The notes beneath the pieces were generated by a model. The model searched no databases, was not told the DNA's origin, and saw only the letters and a program-made list of their open reading frames with translations. Shown here in pieces: positions 55,225-64,000 of a stretch of DNA of 64,000 nt (within the stretch, counting starts at the first letter, position 1; every line of letters begins with the position of its first letter). The position numbers were made by a program, and so were the translations under genes. The DNA is from Schistocerca nitens (Eukaryota; Arthropoda; Insecta; Orthoptera; Acrididae), in contig NC_064615.1 in assembly GCF_023898315.1 (NCBI RefSeq), positions 733,815,450 through 733,879,449 on the forward strand. Reading direction: 5' to 3'.

Positions 55225-55973
55225 CGAGGGTAATCCCAAAAGTATGGTCTCCTATTTGTTTATAAGTACACAGACCTGTTTATTTCTACAATGGTTTACA
55301 TCAGTTTACAGCCAGAACATTTAGCTATTTTTCGACTTAATTACCATTTCTGTCAATGCGTTTTTCTAGACGCTGTGCCAGTTTTTGTACGCCCACGTCA
55401 TACCAGCTCGCCGCCATGCTTTTCAGAAAGTTATGAACCTCTTCTTTCACCTCGTCGTCGGAGCTGAATCGCTTTCCGGCCAAATGTTCTTTTAACCTAG
55501 GGAACAGGTGATAGCCACTGAGCGCCAAGTCAGGACTATAGGGTGGGTGATTATGTTCCACTGAAATTGTTGCAGGAAGGCAACGGTTTGCCGAGCAATG
55601 TGTGGGCGAGCGTTTTCATGGAGAATGTGTACGCCCTTGCTCGACATTCCTCTCCTCCAGTTCTGAATTGCCCGTTTGAGGTTTTTCAGAGTCTCGCAGT
55701 ACCCGTCAGCGTTAATTGTGTTCCCAGCGATTCAGATCCGACGACGAGATGAAAGAAGAGGTTCGTAACTTTCTGAACAACATGGCGGCGAGCTGGTATG
55801 ACATGGGCATACAAAAACTGCCACAGTGTCTACAAAAATGGATCGACAGAAATTGTGATTATGTCGAAAAGGCTAAATGTTCAAGCTGTTAACTGATGTA
55901 AACCACTGTAGAAATGAACAGGTCTATGCATTTATAAAAATAATAGGAGACCTTATTTTTGGGATCACCCTCG
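55225..55973. mobile_element. Fold-back mariner-like element 2, a transposase 3' end at both termini
   Basis: Flanked by TA (55223..55224 and 55974..55975); ends 'cgagggtaatcccaaaagta' and its inverted match. The left part on the minus strand encodes HENARPHIARQTVAFLQQFQ (catalytic Asp of HDN changed to Glu), HPPYSPDLALSGYHLFPRLK, then SSDDEVKEEVHNFLKSMAAS and WYDVGVQKLAQRLEKRIDRN. The right part (about 55735..55865) on the plus strand encodes the same C-terminus again: SDDEMKEEVRNFLNNMAASW, YDMGIQKLPQCLQKWIDRN. So both termini are 3' ends and the whole N-terminal half is missing. It lies in intron 1 of esterase gene B. Confidence 0.88.
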
Positions 55974-55975
55974 TA

Positions 55976-57010
55976 GTTTCAGTGAGAATATCGCCATCAT
56001 CAGTGGGTTCCTTAATTCTGAAACATGCAAATAAAAGGATACTTACATACGTAGTAAAACATTATCACATGTGTACTGTTGGTGTCATATATTGATTTCT
56101 GTGAATGCTTTCAGAGTATCTTATTTACTTGATGACACAGCATGGTTTTTATGATCACTGCCGCGGTTTCCTCATATTTTCTTTCATTTTTGTTGCCGTT
56201 TTTCTCGGCATATATCATGTCATCTGCAACTGAATGAGTGGTTGTTGGTAAACAAATACGAAAACGTGAACTTATGTATGTCAACGTTATATATTTGAAA
56301 TTGCGGTATTGTTATAGACACAGATTTCGTGTGTACTAGGTTGTTTCGTAGTTCGTCATGTACTCACGTTCGTTGGACGGCTTGCAGGTGCTCTTAAACA
56401 CAAAAAAGCATAACTTTCGCACCTCCTTTACAACCCTAAACCTTACACCACCTTTGTGTTTGTGTGTGTCGCGAGGAATGTATAGCATATTACGAGAATA
56501 TTATGAAAATTTCTCCTGACACACACGAACAGTAAGAAGGTGTAATGTTTTGAATTACGAACAAGGTGCGAAAGCTATGTTCTTCTGTGTCTAAAAGCAG
56601 CTGCAAGCCGTCAAACCAACGTAAGTAAATGACAAACTACGTACAATCTAATAGACACGAAAACTGTATTCACAACAATACCGGTTTTACAAATGTATAA
56701 CGCCGACATACGTAAGTTCACGTTTTCGCATTTGTTTAATAACAGTCACTCATACAGTTGCAGATGGCATGATGTAAGCTGACAAACACAGCAACAAAGA
56801 AACACAAAATATGCCGGAAACAGCAACAACAATCGTAAAAACCATGCTGTGACGTGAAGTAAATAAGGTATTAGAGATTATCAACAAAAAACAATCTTTC
56901 GAACCAAAGAGTACCCATGTAGTAATGTTTTACAACGTTTATAGGTATGCTGTTCACACAAGTTTCAGAATTAAAAAACACACTAATGATGGCGATATTC
57001 TCCCTGAAAC
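55976..57010. mobile_element. 1-kb fold-back element (two ~490-bp inverted arms)
   Basis: The left arm (55976..about 56470) reads 'gtttcagtgagaatatcgcc', 'tccttaattctgaaacatgc', 'gacacagcatggtttttat', 'catctgcaactgaatgagtg', 'cgaaaacgtgaacttatgta', 'gacggcttgcaggtgctctt'. The right arm (about 56518..57010) gives the same blocks in reverse, with scattered differences. The central spacer is about 50 bp. It begins directly after the TA of the fold-back mariner. No protein is encoded, so it is a non-autonomous fold-back or long-TIR element. Confidence 0.88.
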
Positions 57011-57264
57011 CAGTTTCAGAGTGAATAACTGAATAACAAAAAGTGTTCTAAATCAAGGCGGACCCAGAATCTCATATAGTTGTTTTAATGCAAACACTGA
57101 CCAATGGAAGAGTTTCAAGATAAAATTAATGAATTTAGAATGAATGAAATGGAAGCAATGGTAAATTAAGACAAGAGTTTTCTATTCACAAATATCTTTC
57201 TGCTGATCGTCCTCTTAACACCTACTTGCACCACATTCCTTGTCTTCTTTCGTCTTTCTTACAG

Positions 57265-57402
57265 GGCCAAGTGTATGTGACAGTGGAAACGCAGGAAGGT
57301 ACACTGAGGGGTCTGATGACAGAGACGTATACTAACATAGCCATGTACAAGTTTGAAGGCATTCCGTATGCAGAGCCACCAATTGGAGACCTTCGTTTCC
57401 AG
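57265..57402 (+). CDS. Carboxylesterase gene B, second coding exon
   Basis: Acceptor tttcttacag (ending 57264), then 46 codons in phase 0: GQVYVTVETQEGTLRGLMTE, TYTNIAMYKFEGIPYAEPPI, GDLRFQ. This is the N-terminal strand region of type-B carboxylesterases, including the family hallmark FEGIPYAEPPIGDLRF. The esterase frame continues in homologues as AP after FQ, but here the next bases are GCAAGTTAA. The exon must therefore end at AG|GCAAGT, a GC-type donor with otherwise perfect consensus. Later exons (nucleophile elbow, catalytic His) are not found before the right edge. Same strand and family as gene A. Confidence 0.92.
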
Positions 57403-57472
57403 GCAAGTTAATTTTTCTTCTTGTTGCCACATAAATAGCTGCGGAGGACAAGAATCAAATTGAGTGTATAGA

Positions 57473-58125
57473 TTTTTTTCCTGTACTGTAATTTCATACC
57501 TTGCCCCATGCATCAGGTGTGGGCTGGCAGGGGCACAATTCGCTGCTCTCCAGCCTAGAGGCTGTAAAGTAATACAGGAGAATATTAAAGACAGATAGTA
57601 AGGGGAAAAAAGCTGAATTTAACACACGATAAAGAGAAAAAATGGGGTTGGAATACACAAAAAAGGAGAAGTTTAGTGAGGGACATTTGCATAAAGTCCA
57701 CATATAAATGAAATCACACTCGACGAAGACGTAGTCCAGAAACACTGGCGGCAGAGGGAAAACGATAAAAAAACGGCGTCTACAGTATTAAAAAGCCACA
57801 TGAGGCGACGACCCTTAAAACACACTGCATTGAAGTAACACACATGACGAGCACTAAAAGATGACAGAGAGTAAACTGGATTAAAACTGGAAGAACCTTC
57901 CAGGGGAGGGAAGGCCAGAGAGGAGAGAGAGCGGTAGGAGAGGTGGGGGTTCGGTGGGAGAAGGGGTCAGGAATGGTCGGAAGCAGGGAGGGGGGGGGGG
58001 CGAGCTGGTGGCACACCAAGGGACAGGAGACGGGGAAGGTGGGGGTGGCGAAGGGGAAGGGAGTTAGTGAGGAAGGTGCTCAAAGACTGGGAAAGGAGAA
58101 ACGAGAAAAACAGGGGGAATACATA
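57473..58125 (-). repeat. 5'-truncated Jockey-like LINE, 3' end
   Basis: Poly-T at 57473 (the A-tail in reverse), then 'tgtaatttcatacc', 'ttgccccatgcatcaggtgt' and 'gggctggcaggggcacaatt', the terminal block of the LINE at 58358. Only 3' UTR and possibly the extreme C-terminus remain. In intron 2 of esterase gene B. Confidence 0.75.
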
Positions 58126-58278
58126 GAACTACACGGGAGTGCTAGTTGTTATTCTCGGAAAGCTACTAGACGAGATGCTTTCCACTTGCATCCACCGGCC
58201 TCGTACGTCGTGTGTTATAAGGTATCATTGATGATTTTCACGGGTTTGCAGCCGGGTTCCATCGTCCTGACGACTACC

Positions 58279-58314
58279 CGATATTTCGACGGACCATCTG
58301 GCCGCCATCTTCAG
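58279..58314 (-). ncRNA. Candidate hammerhead ribozyme core in the Penelope repeat
   Basis: Minus strand: CTGAAGA, stem II GGCGG pairing with CCGUC (one G-U) across a short loop, GAAA, then TATC. Same order as at 9211 and 10247 in a clearly diverged copy; the stem sequence differs but pairing is kept over about five base pairs. Confidence 0.5.
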
Positions 58315-58357
58315 GTGAGATTGAGTGCACAATCACGCCGGAACTGAGGAGATCTCA

Positions 58358-59866
58358 TTTTTTTTTATTGTGATTTCATTTCCCTGCCCCATATGGGCAG
58401 GGGAGGGCTGTCAAGAGCACAATCCGCCGCTCTTCAGCCGAGTGACATGACAACTAAAACAAGAATAAAATAATACATACATAAGGAGGTAATAAAGGGG
58501 AACATAAAACAGAGTAAGGGAAGAAAAATGGAGGTAAAAATACACTGACATGCAGACGTTCATTTGGGACAGTTAAAAAAAGTCACCAGAAAGTTGAAAA
58601 AACACAGTTGGCGATTCTTAAAACACAGAGAAGTCACTGGATGCACATGCACAGGTTAAAAGTTGGCCACAGTAGTAAAAACACACCGAAACAACACACT
58701 TAAAACCCACTTGGAGCACACACGACTAAGAATAAAACTACCAGGTGGGACCTGCCGAGGGAAAGGTCAGAGAGGATGGAAAAGGAGGGGAGAGCATGGG
58801 GCAGCTGGGGAAGCGGCGGGAGGAAGAGAGGAGGGGCAACTGTGGGTTCACGAAGAGGCAGCAGACACATGGGGCGGGAGAGGAAAAGGGAAGACAGGGC
58901 AGGAGGGAGCGCAGAGACACTGAAAGAAGGCACAAGAGATGGAGGGGGAGTAGGAGGGGAAATCCGCTCAGAAGGAGGGAGGGGGAGGAGAGGGAGCCCC
59001 GAGGAGAAGGCAGGAAGAGGGGGTTAGAGTTGGTAGGAAGGGTAGATGTCAGGGCGAAGCTCATCATCCGGGAGTGGTAGACGGTGGAAGTTGTGTTGGG
59101 AAAGGAGATGGAGGGTGTGGAGATGGAGAGAGGGAGGGACACAACGGTAAAGGCGCGGCAACTGGTCGGGAGTGGAGAGGAAGGGAGACACCAGGGGCTG
59201 AGGGGGATCAAGGCGGCGGACAATATATAGTGCGCGGATGTGTTCAAGGAAAAGGAGAAGGTGGGGGAAGGGGATGAGGTCATAGAGGATGCGCGTGGGG
59301 GACGGAAGGCAGACGCGGAAGGCGAGGCGGAGTGCATGGCGTTCGAGGATTTGGAGGGCGTTATAGAACTGGGGAGGGGCAGAAATCCAAGCGATGCTGG
59401 CATAACAAAGGATGGGGCGGATCATGGATTTGTAGGTGTGGAGGATGGTGGAAGGATGCAGACCCCATGTCCGGCCGGACAGGAGTTTCAGGAGACGGAG
59501 GCAGTTGTGATCTTTGTTTTGGATGGTAAGGAGATGGGGAGTCCAGGTGAGGTGGCGGTCGAGGGTGAGGCCAAGGTATTTGAGGGTAGGAGTGAGGTGG
59601 ATAGGACGGCCATAAATGGTGAGGTAGAAATCATAGAGGCGGAAGGAGCGGGTGGTGCGGCCTATGATGATCGCCTGGGTCTTGGAGGAATTAACACGGA
59701 GGAACCACTGGTTGCACCAAGTGGTGAATTGGTCAAGGTTGGTTTGGAGGGTACGTTGGGACCGTTGCAGGGTAGGATAAAGGGCTAGGAAGGCGGTGTC
59801 ATCAGCGAACTGGAGAAGATGAACAGGAGGGCGAGGTTTGGGCATATCAGCAGTGTACAGGAGAAA
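58358..59866 (-). mobile_element. Jockey-like LINE, best-preserved copy, 5'-truncated
   Basis: A-tail as poly-T at 58358..58366, terminal block 'cctgccccatatgggcaggg', 3' UTR, then a long ORF up to the truncation point at 59866. Imperfect target-site duplication gagatctca (58349..58357) and gagacctca (59867..59875). Inserted in the terminal repeat of the Penelope-like element, in the same orientation. Confidence 0.85.
59024..59845 (-). pseudogene. Jockey-like RT, C-terminal 273 codons, open
   Basis: Opens near the truncation point and contains the RT active site VHLLQFADDTAFLALYPTLQ (FADD, about 59798..59809). It continues TTWCNQWFLRVNSSKTQAII, LTPTLKYLGLTLDRHLTWTP, LLKLLSGRTWGLHPSTILHT and YKSMIRPILCYASIAWISAP, and ends DDELRPDIYPSYQL. 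These are the palm end, thumb and C-terminal region of a Jockey-superfamily non-LTR RT. No stop within 273 codons, so the insertion is rather young, but the endonuclease and most of the RT are absent. It serves as the reference for copies at 15730, 17448 and 19085. Confidence 0.9.
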
Positions 59867-60008
59867 GAGACCTCAGATTCGGCGGCTCCTTTATACCGCG
59901 GGTATTGGCCGTTGCGCGTGCGCGAGCAACGGAAGAGCTGCCCTCTGTGAGGCGAAGAATTGCAGCAGCGCTAGCGGTGAAAACTGTCAAAAGCGAGGAA
60001 TCGCAAAA

Positions 60009-60704
60009 TTAAAATACAGCCGGTCGGAAACCAGACCGTTGTTGTTTTATCTGTGATAAAATAGGATTCCACGTTTTACTTAAAGGAAAGCCTTTATCTC
60101 TATTAATAATATCATCACACAGACGTATTTCAATTGATTCTTTCAATACGCAATCCCAGTAACGGGAAGCCGAGGCAATAATTTGCGTATCATTATACGA
60201 CATATTGTGCCCTTCGTTAAGACAGTGTTCAGCAACGGCTGACTTTTCCGGCTGGAGCAGACGTGTATGCCGTTGATGTTCCACACATCGACCTTGAACT
60301 GTACGAACAGTCTGTCCAATGTAGGCCTTTCCGCAGTGACAGGGAATCTTGTATACCCCAGGCTTCCTCAGTCCCAAATCATCTTTAACCGATCCAAGAA
60401 GGGATCTAGTTTTGGCCAAAGGCATAAGGACGCTTTTAATATCATATTTCCTGACGATTCTTGAAATTTTCGAAGAAATACTTCCCATTAAGGGCAAAAA
60501 AGCAACTGATTTGGAAGTGTCCACCGTTGGTTCTCGTGGGGGTCCAAATTTAAAAACACGAGTAATTTGCTGATCAGAATACCCATTCTGCCTGAAAACA
60601 ACCTTCAGGTGATCCAACTCCTGGTTCAAGTTATCGGAATCCGAAACAGCATAAGCCCTCTTGACCAGTGTGATAAAACTCCCAAGCGTTGATGTGGATG
60701 ACAA
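60009..60704 (-). pseudogene. Penelope-like element, RT end and GIY-YIG endonuclease
   Basis: 231 open codons. It begins LGSFITLVKRAYAVSDSDNL and NQELDHLKVVFRQNGYSDQQ (the region after the RT domain), then VAFLPLMGSISSKISRIVRK. The GIY-YIG domain follows: KPGVYKIPCHCGKAYIGQTV, RTVQGRCVEHQRHTRLLQPE, SAVAEHCLNEGHN (GVY and YIG visible, the CHCGK zinc-binding residues kept). It ends ESIEIRLCDDIINRDKGFPL. The domain nicks target DNA for insertion. A frameshift near 60700 separates it from the RT. Confidence 0.92.
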
Positions 60705-60724
60705 CTTGCATGGAGGTAGCGGTC

Positions 60725-60975
60725 CGTATGCATAGGTTTTCGGTATACACTGTGTCCCAAAGTCCCATTTTCTTTCTTATGTACTAAGACTTCCAAAAAA
60801 GATAATTTGCCATCTTTTTCAATTTCCATCGTACATTTGATTCATGGATGAATGCAGTTAAAATGATCTAAAAATCGATGAAGAGATACCATTCCATGCG
60901 GCCAAACGATAAAAATATCATCAACGTATCTCAAAAAGCATGTTGGTTTAAGAGAAGATGTCCTAAGTCGTTACC
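60725..60975 (-). pseudogene. Penelope-like RT fragment with YVDD motif
   Basis: Reads RTSSLKPTCFLRYVDDIFIV and WPHGMVSLHRFLDHFNCIHP, a stop, then MEIEKDGKLSFLEVLVHKKE, NGTLGHSVYRKPMHTDRYLH and ASCHPHQ. YVDD (encoded at 60917..60928) is the RT active site. The frame is broken by stops upstream and by a shift into the GIY-YIG frame. Confidence 0.87.
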
Positions 60976-61101
60976 GTCTGAAAGATAGTCATGAGTATGT
61001 CTACAGCGAAGAGATCTACGAGAGGCGCTCAGTGAATGCAACATTTTTTCCTCGGCCAGTTTCAGTGGACAAATGCGGAATTTGTTGTCGAAAATTCCAA
61101 A

Positions 61102-61247
61102 AAAATGGTTCAAATGGCTCTGAGCACTATGGGACTCAACTGCTGAGGTTATTAGTCCCCTAGAACTTAGAACTAGTTAAACCTAACTAACCTAAGGACA
61201 TCACAAACATCCATGCCCGTGGCAGGATTCGAACCTGCGACCGTAGC
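61102..61247 (-). repeat. tRNA-derived SINE, family A (5'-truncated)
   Basis: Perfect 14-bp target-site duplication tcgaaaattccaaa (61088..61101 and 61248..61261). Body 'gagcactatgggactcaac'; the tRNA-like head is cut after the B-box region, as in the copy at 5313. Confidence 0.94.
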
Positions 61248-61261
61248 TCGAAAATTCCAAA

Positions 61262-62032
61262 TTCAGCCTCTGTAGTTTCATGAAGTACTGATAGGTGGCG
61301 GCGCTATACGTGCCCTTTAGTATGGAGTAATAACGGAGGTGCATTCCAAGCAGAGAGCTATCATCGGGTTTTGTTTTAGCGGAAAACCAGAGCATCGCAG
61401 ATATCGATAGGCACTTGCAGAATGTCTAAGAAGACCTGGCAGTGAACGAAATTACGCCGAATCATTGGGTGAGGCGTCTGTCATCATCGCAAGAAGATCG
61501 TGGAAACCTGTCGTATCTCCCGCGTGTAGGCCGGCCCCACACAGCTCCGACTTATACGTGTTGGAACGTGTGGACACTGTCACTCAAGGGGATCAACGAA
61601 TCACACTCAAACTCCTCGTTCCATAACTGGACGTCTCCGCTGATAGTGCCGATATACTCTCCACCAGTTGGGGTACTCAAAGGTGTGAGCCCGTCTATTT
61701 CCCAGCCGCCTAACAGAGGACCATAATGGGCAACGATGGAAAATCTCTTTGGTCCAATGAGCGATCTACTCCGCGGGAAGGAGTACGTGGTGGTGAGGTG
61801 GTTATCGACACAGCAAGAGGTTGGCTCCCATGTCAACCAGTAAAGTGGCGGCATACAGTTCCTCCCAGTAAGATGAGTAAGGCCGTCGCATTGAACGGAG
61901 ATTTTGTGGAAAACTAAGTTTCCGTAGCCAAAAGAGTAGGGAATGATAAGGGGTACTGGAGTTCAGAATAAAACCAAGCTGCTTTCAGAAAAAAATGAGT
62001 TACACTGCTTATCGACCGCCCCCCTTACTCGT
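61262..62032 (+). pseudogene. Mariner-like element with internal deletion
   Basis: The N-terminal helix-turn-helix region is visible in shifting frames: VTEVHSKQRA-like 'ggaggtgcattccaagcaga', 'gaggcgtctgtcatcatcgc', then LERVDTVTQGDQRITLKLL and LDVSADSADILSTSWGTQR. Near 61730 it jumps to the C-terminus: 'ctttggtccaatgagcgatc', 'actccgcgggaaggagtac', 'gcaagaggttggctcccatg', 'agtaaggccgtcgcattga'. The whole catalytic core is deleted. The 3' UTR runs to about 62032. Left boundary approximate. Confidence 0.72.
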
Positions 62033-62480
62033 GGGTTTATGATTTATTACACGACGGAAGGAAGGGAGAGGGTGATATGCGGTGCTTGCACATAGCGAAA
62101 TCATTTTGGACTGCAGCAAGAGGGTCAACGAGAAAAAATTCGCATCCTATGGACGGATCGCTATCTAGTGTCACATCCCCTCAAGTAATGAGGCACTGAG
62201 ATTTTTTGTTTTTATGAGGACATTGGCGCGAAGCATTTTGACCACCGAGGCGACCAAATTGTGGCTCCGAAAATACTGAATTCAGTCAGATTGCTGTCAT
62301 TTTCTGCGCCTTTCTGCTCACATTTCAGACAGTATGCATTCCAAACGAATCAAATAGAAACGTGGGATGAATTTTAAGTTATGCATGGAAACTGAAAGCT
62401 CTTGGCACCAGTTTATTTGACGATTCGTAAAGTTGGCACTAGCAATCTTGCTGATGGCTTCTAACTCGCTCGCTTGCTCG
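62033..62480. other. No gene recognised
   Basis: About 450 bp without recognisable sequence. Confidence 0.45.
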
Positions 62481-62680
62481 ATCGGTTATATGAGTAATTT
62501 ATATGGCTATGTTCTAGATGTGGCTTTCTCCATTAATCCGAGAACACGTAAAAATTTTATTTTTCAACTTAACGGAGCCACATCTCACTGGCACCTTTAC
62601 GCAAAAGCATTCCTCATCGATGAGCTGCCTCAACGGCAAATCCGCACTAAGCAGCGTATGGTTTCTTTTATTAATTTAAT
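62480..62680 (+). pseudogene. Transposase fragment (IS630/mariner-like DDE domain)
   Basis: Reads FIFQLNGATSHWHLYAKAFL, IDELPQRQIRT. It matches the FQQDGAPPHWH....FLN..LP.RWIGR segment around the second catalytic Asp of DUF4817-type transposases; here that Asp is Asn. About 60 residues only. Confidence 0.55.
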
Positions 62681-62699
62681 TTTTTGTGGACGTTTGTGA

Positions 62700-63130
62700 A
62701 GGACTCCACCTACACGTCTGCTCTTCTGAAATCTTTGGGCGAAAAATAAAGTCGCATGGCTGTACAAGTGAGTGTAGTGACTGGATACTATGACGTCACA
62801 TTTTCAATACTGCCAGCCGCAACATTCAGACGGTAGCATTATATCTGCTAGCGGAAAGTGTATGCAGTACTAATTAATAAAGCATTTAGCGATGAACAAC
62901 CATGAAGAAATTCCTCGCCCATCGGGGTCACGTGTAATTCCGACTCCCCAAAAAGTCAGGAGAAACAAGACACTGGACACAAAGGTTACCGATATGTACC
63001 GATCACGGCTTAGGAACTCATTTTAAATCTTCGGTGCCAACTTGTTCCAGTGAGTTCAAAACATTTCCCTGGGAGGTGCCGCAACGCCGTCCCGGCGACT
63101 TCCGGCTGAAATTAAGCCCAGTTAGGAAGC
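62700..63130. other. No gene recognised
   Basis: Nothing recognised. Confidence 0.4.
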
Positions 63131-63149
63131 AAATTGGGATTGAAACTGC

Positions 63150-63999
63150 TAACTGTCGTCTCGAAATGGATAAATAGAAGTCCTTCACGATTCTCAAGGG
63201 AATCGTACACAATTCTTCCCGCATTTAACAATGATGGACGTAGATAATGATCACGCATCGTTCTATCCAAAGTACACCACTAAGACTCAGTAATATCCGT
63301 CCTGGACAATGCGAGCTGTGTGAATATGGGCACTACCATCTTCGAACACAGAATGACCATTGTGTAACAAACATTGCACTTCGTTATGGACCTGATAAAA
63401 ATAGTCACAAATTCGTTGACAATAAAGCGGCGCAGTAGAGTAACCATGGGGCCCATACACCGATATGGCTGACAACATCACCGAACACCGCCCGGTTTCA
63501 TTCTTGGGCTGTAAACTCAGCTATAATCTGAGGAAGAGTGTGAAACAAGATTCATCCGACCAAATGACATTTTTCCTTTGCTCCATAGCCCAGGTTTTAT
63601 GGCTTTGGCACCACCTTTTCCTATTAAAGCCATTTGCATCACTGATAAGCGATTTTGTAATTACAGCACGTCCTGCAATTCCTTGCGTATGGAGCGCCCT
63701 TCGTGTTGTTCTGGTGGTTACAGGCTTCGCTCGCATGGCATTCAGCTCAGCAGTGACTTTTGCTGCTATCGTCCCGTTATTTTTTTCTCACAGTCCTCTT
63801 CAATCATCGTCTGTCACAATATTTCAACACATTTCCGTCTGCGTTGTGACGTCGATGTTTTTGCCCTTTTCCTGATTGCTGCATAAATCTTAAATTCGGT
63901 GCTACTGGAAAGACCAAACAGTTTGGCTTCCTTGGTTGCAGAACCATCCAACGCACGAGCACCACAGAGTCCGATTTCGAATTCACTTATCTCCAACAT
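63150..63999 (-). pseudogene. Tc1-like transposase, decayed, near full length
   Basis: Starts at 63999 with MLEISEFEIGLCGARALDGS, ATKEAKLFGLSSSTEFKIYA (helix-turn-helix). It passes through TTRTTRRALHTQGIAGRAVI, KSLISDANGFNRKRWCQSHK and TWAMEQRKNVIWSDESCFTL (first catalytic Asp, about 63550), and ends with FEDGSAHIHTARIVQDGYY (second Asp region, about 63330). A stretch between 63520 and 63350 is deleted or scrambled, and the third motif is lost. A third Tc1 lineage in the window. TIRs not recognised; the right TIR would lie beyond the window. Confidence 0.78.
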
Positions 64000-64000
64000 A

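Larger units (their letters stand above)
58180..61087 (-). mobile_element. Penelope-like element, 3' half, with inserted LINE
   Basis: Terminal-repeat sequence at 58180..58357 (gatgattttcacgggtttgc, then 'atatttcgacggaccatctg' and 'gccgccatcttcaggtg') and 59876..60008 is interrupted by a LINE (58358..59866). The ORF end (60009..60704) and a part of the RT (about 60725..60975) follow to the right, all on the minus strand. The 5' part of the RT is decayed or lost. The fragment lies in intron 2 of esterase gene B. Confidence 0.82.

Noticed and set aside
58738-59403. 221-codon frame on the minus strand overlapping the LINE RT
   Set aside because: It is a shadow frame of the real RT frame (59024..59845), Pro/Ser-rich because of the C-rich codons there.

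Overview
The window looks like repeat-rich insect nuclear DNA, most probably an orthopteran (grasshopper or locust). That is inferred from split carboxylesterase exons, large transposon-filled introns, several tRNA-derived SINE families of a kind I associate with locust genomes, and insect-type Tc1, mariner, Penelope, Jockey-like, RTE-like and gypsy elements. There is no prokaryotic signal. Real host coding sequence is tiny: four exons of two carboxylesterase (type-B esterase) genes on the + strand. Gene A supplies its last two exons (7171..7291 and 21305..21461), separated by a 14-kb intron. Gene B supplies a signal-peptide exon (55001..55069) and the first mature-protein exon (57265..57402), and continues past the right edge. 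The two form a head-to-tail pair, as in insect esterase clusters.

Layout. 1..7170: two degenerate integrase elements of the Ginger/KRBA2 type, a terminal-inverted-repeat (TIR) transposon with a DUF4817-type transposase, SINEs and a 123-bp-arm palindrome. 7292..21304 (last intron of gene A): a four-deep nest (Tc1 containing a SINE, containing a Penelope-like element, containing a LINE), a fold-back mariner, a non-autonomous Tc1 element and three truncated Jockey-like LINEs. 21462..55000 (intergenic): an RTE fragment, then a roughly 26-kb tract founded on an 18-bp minisatellite of the form 'atctcgaaaa(n)atcgat'. The tract is split by an intact Tc1-like transposon (23996..25417), a 12.8-kb gypsy-type LTR retrotransposon on the minus strand (30041..42853) and a nearly complete RTE-like LINE (45215..48385). 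After it come about 6 kb of mostly unrecognised sequence with a Tc1 remnant and an inverted tRNA-like dimer. 55070..57264 (intron 1 of gene B): a second fold-back mariner beside a 1-kb inverted repeat. 57403..64000: LINEs, a Penelope-like element with reverse-transcriptase (RT) and GIY-YIG domains, a deleted mariner and more Tc1-type remnants.

The most interesting structures are two unrelated mariners that carry a 3' end at both termini, a candidate hammerhead-ribozyme core kept in every Penelope terminal repeat, an intact Tc1-like transposase whose last catalytic spacing reads 32 residues, repeated adjacency of one LINE family to Penelope repeats, and the locally homogenised 18-bp minisatellite. 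Nothing here shows a prokaryote-style gene system. Boundaries of degenerate elements are approximate; everything was read by eye without alignment software.
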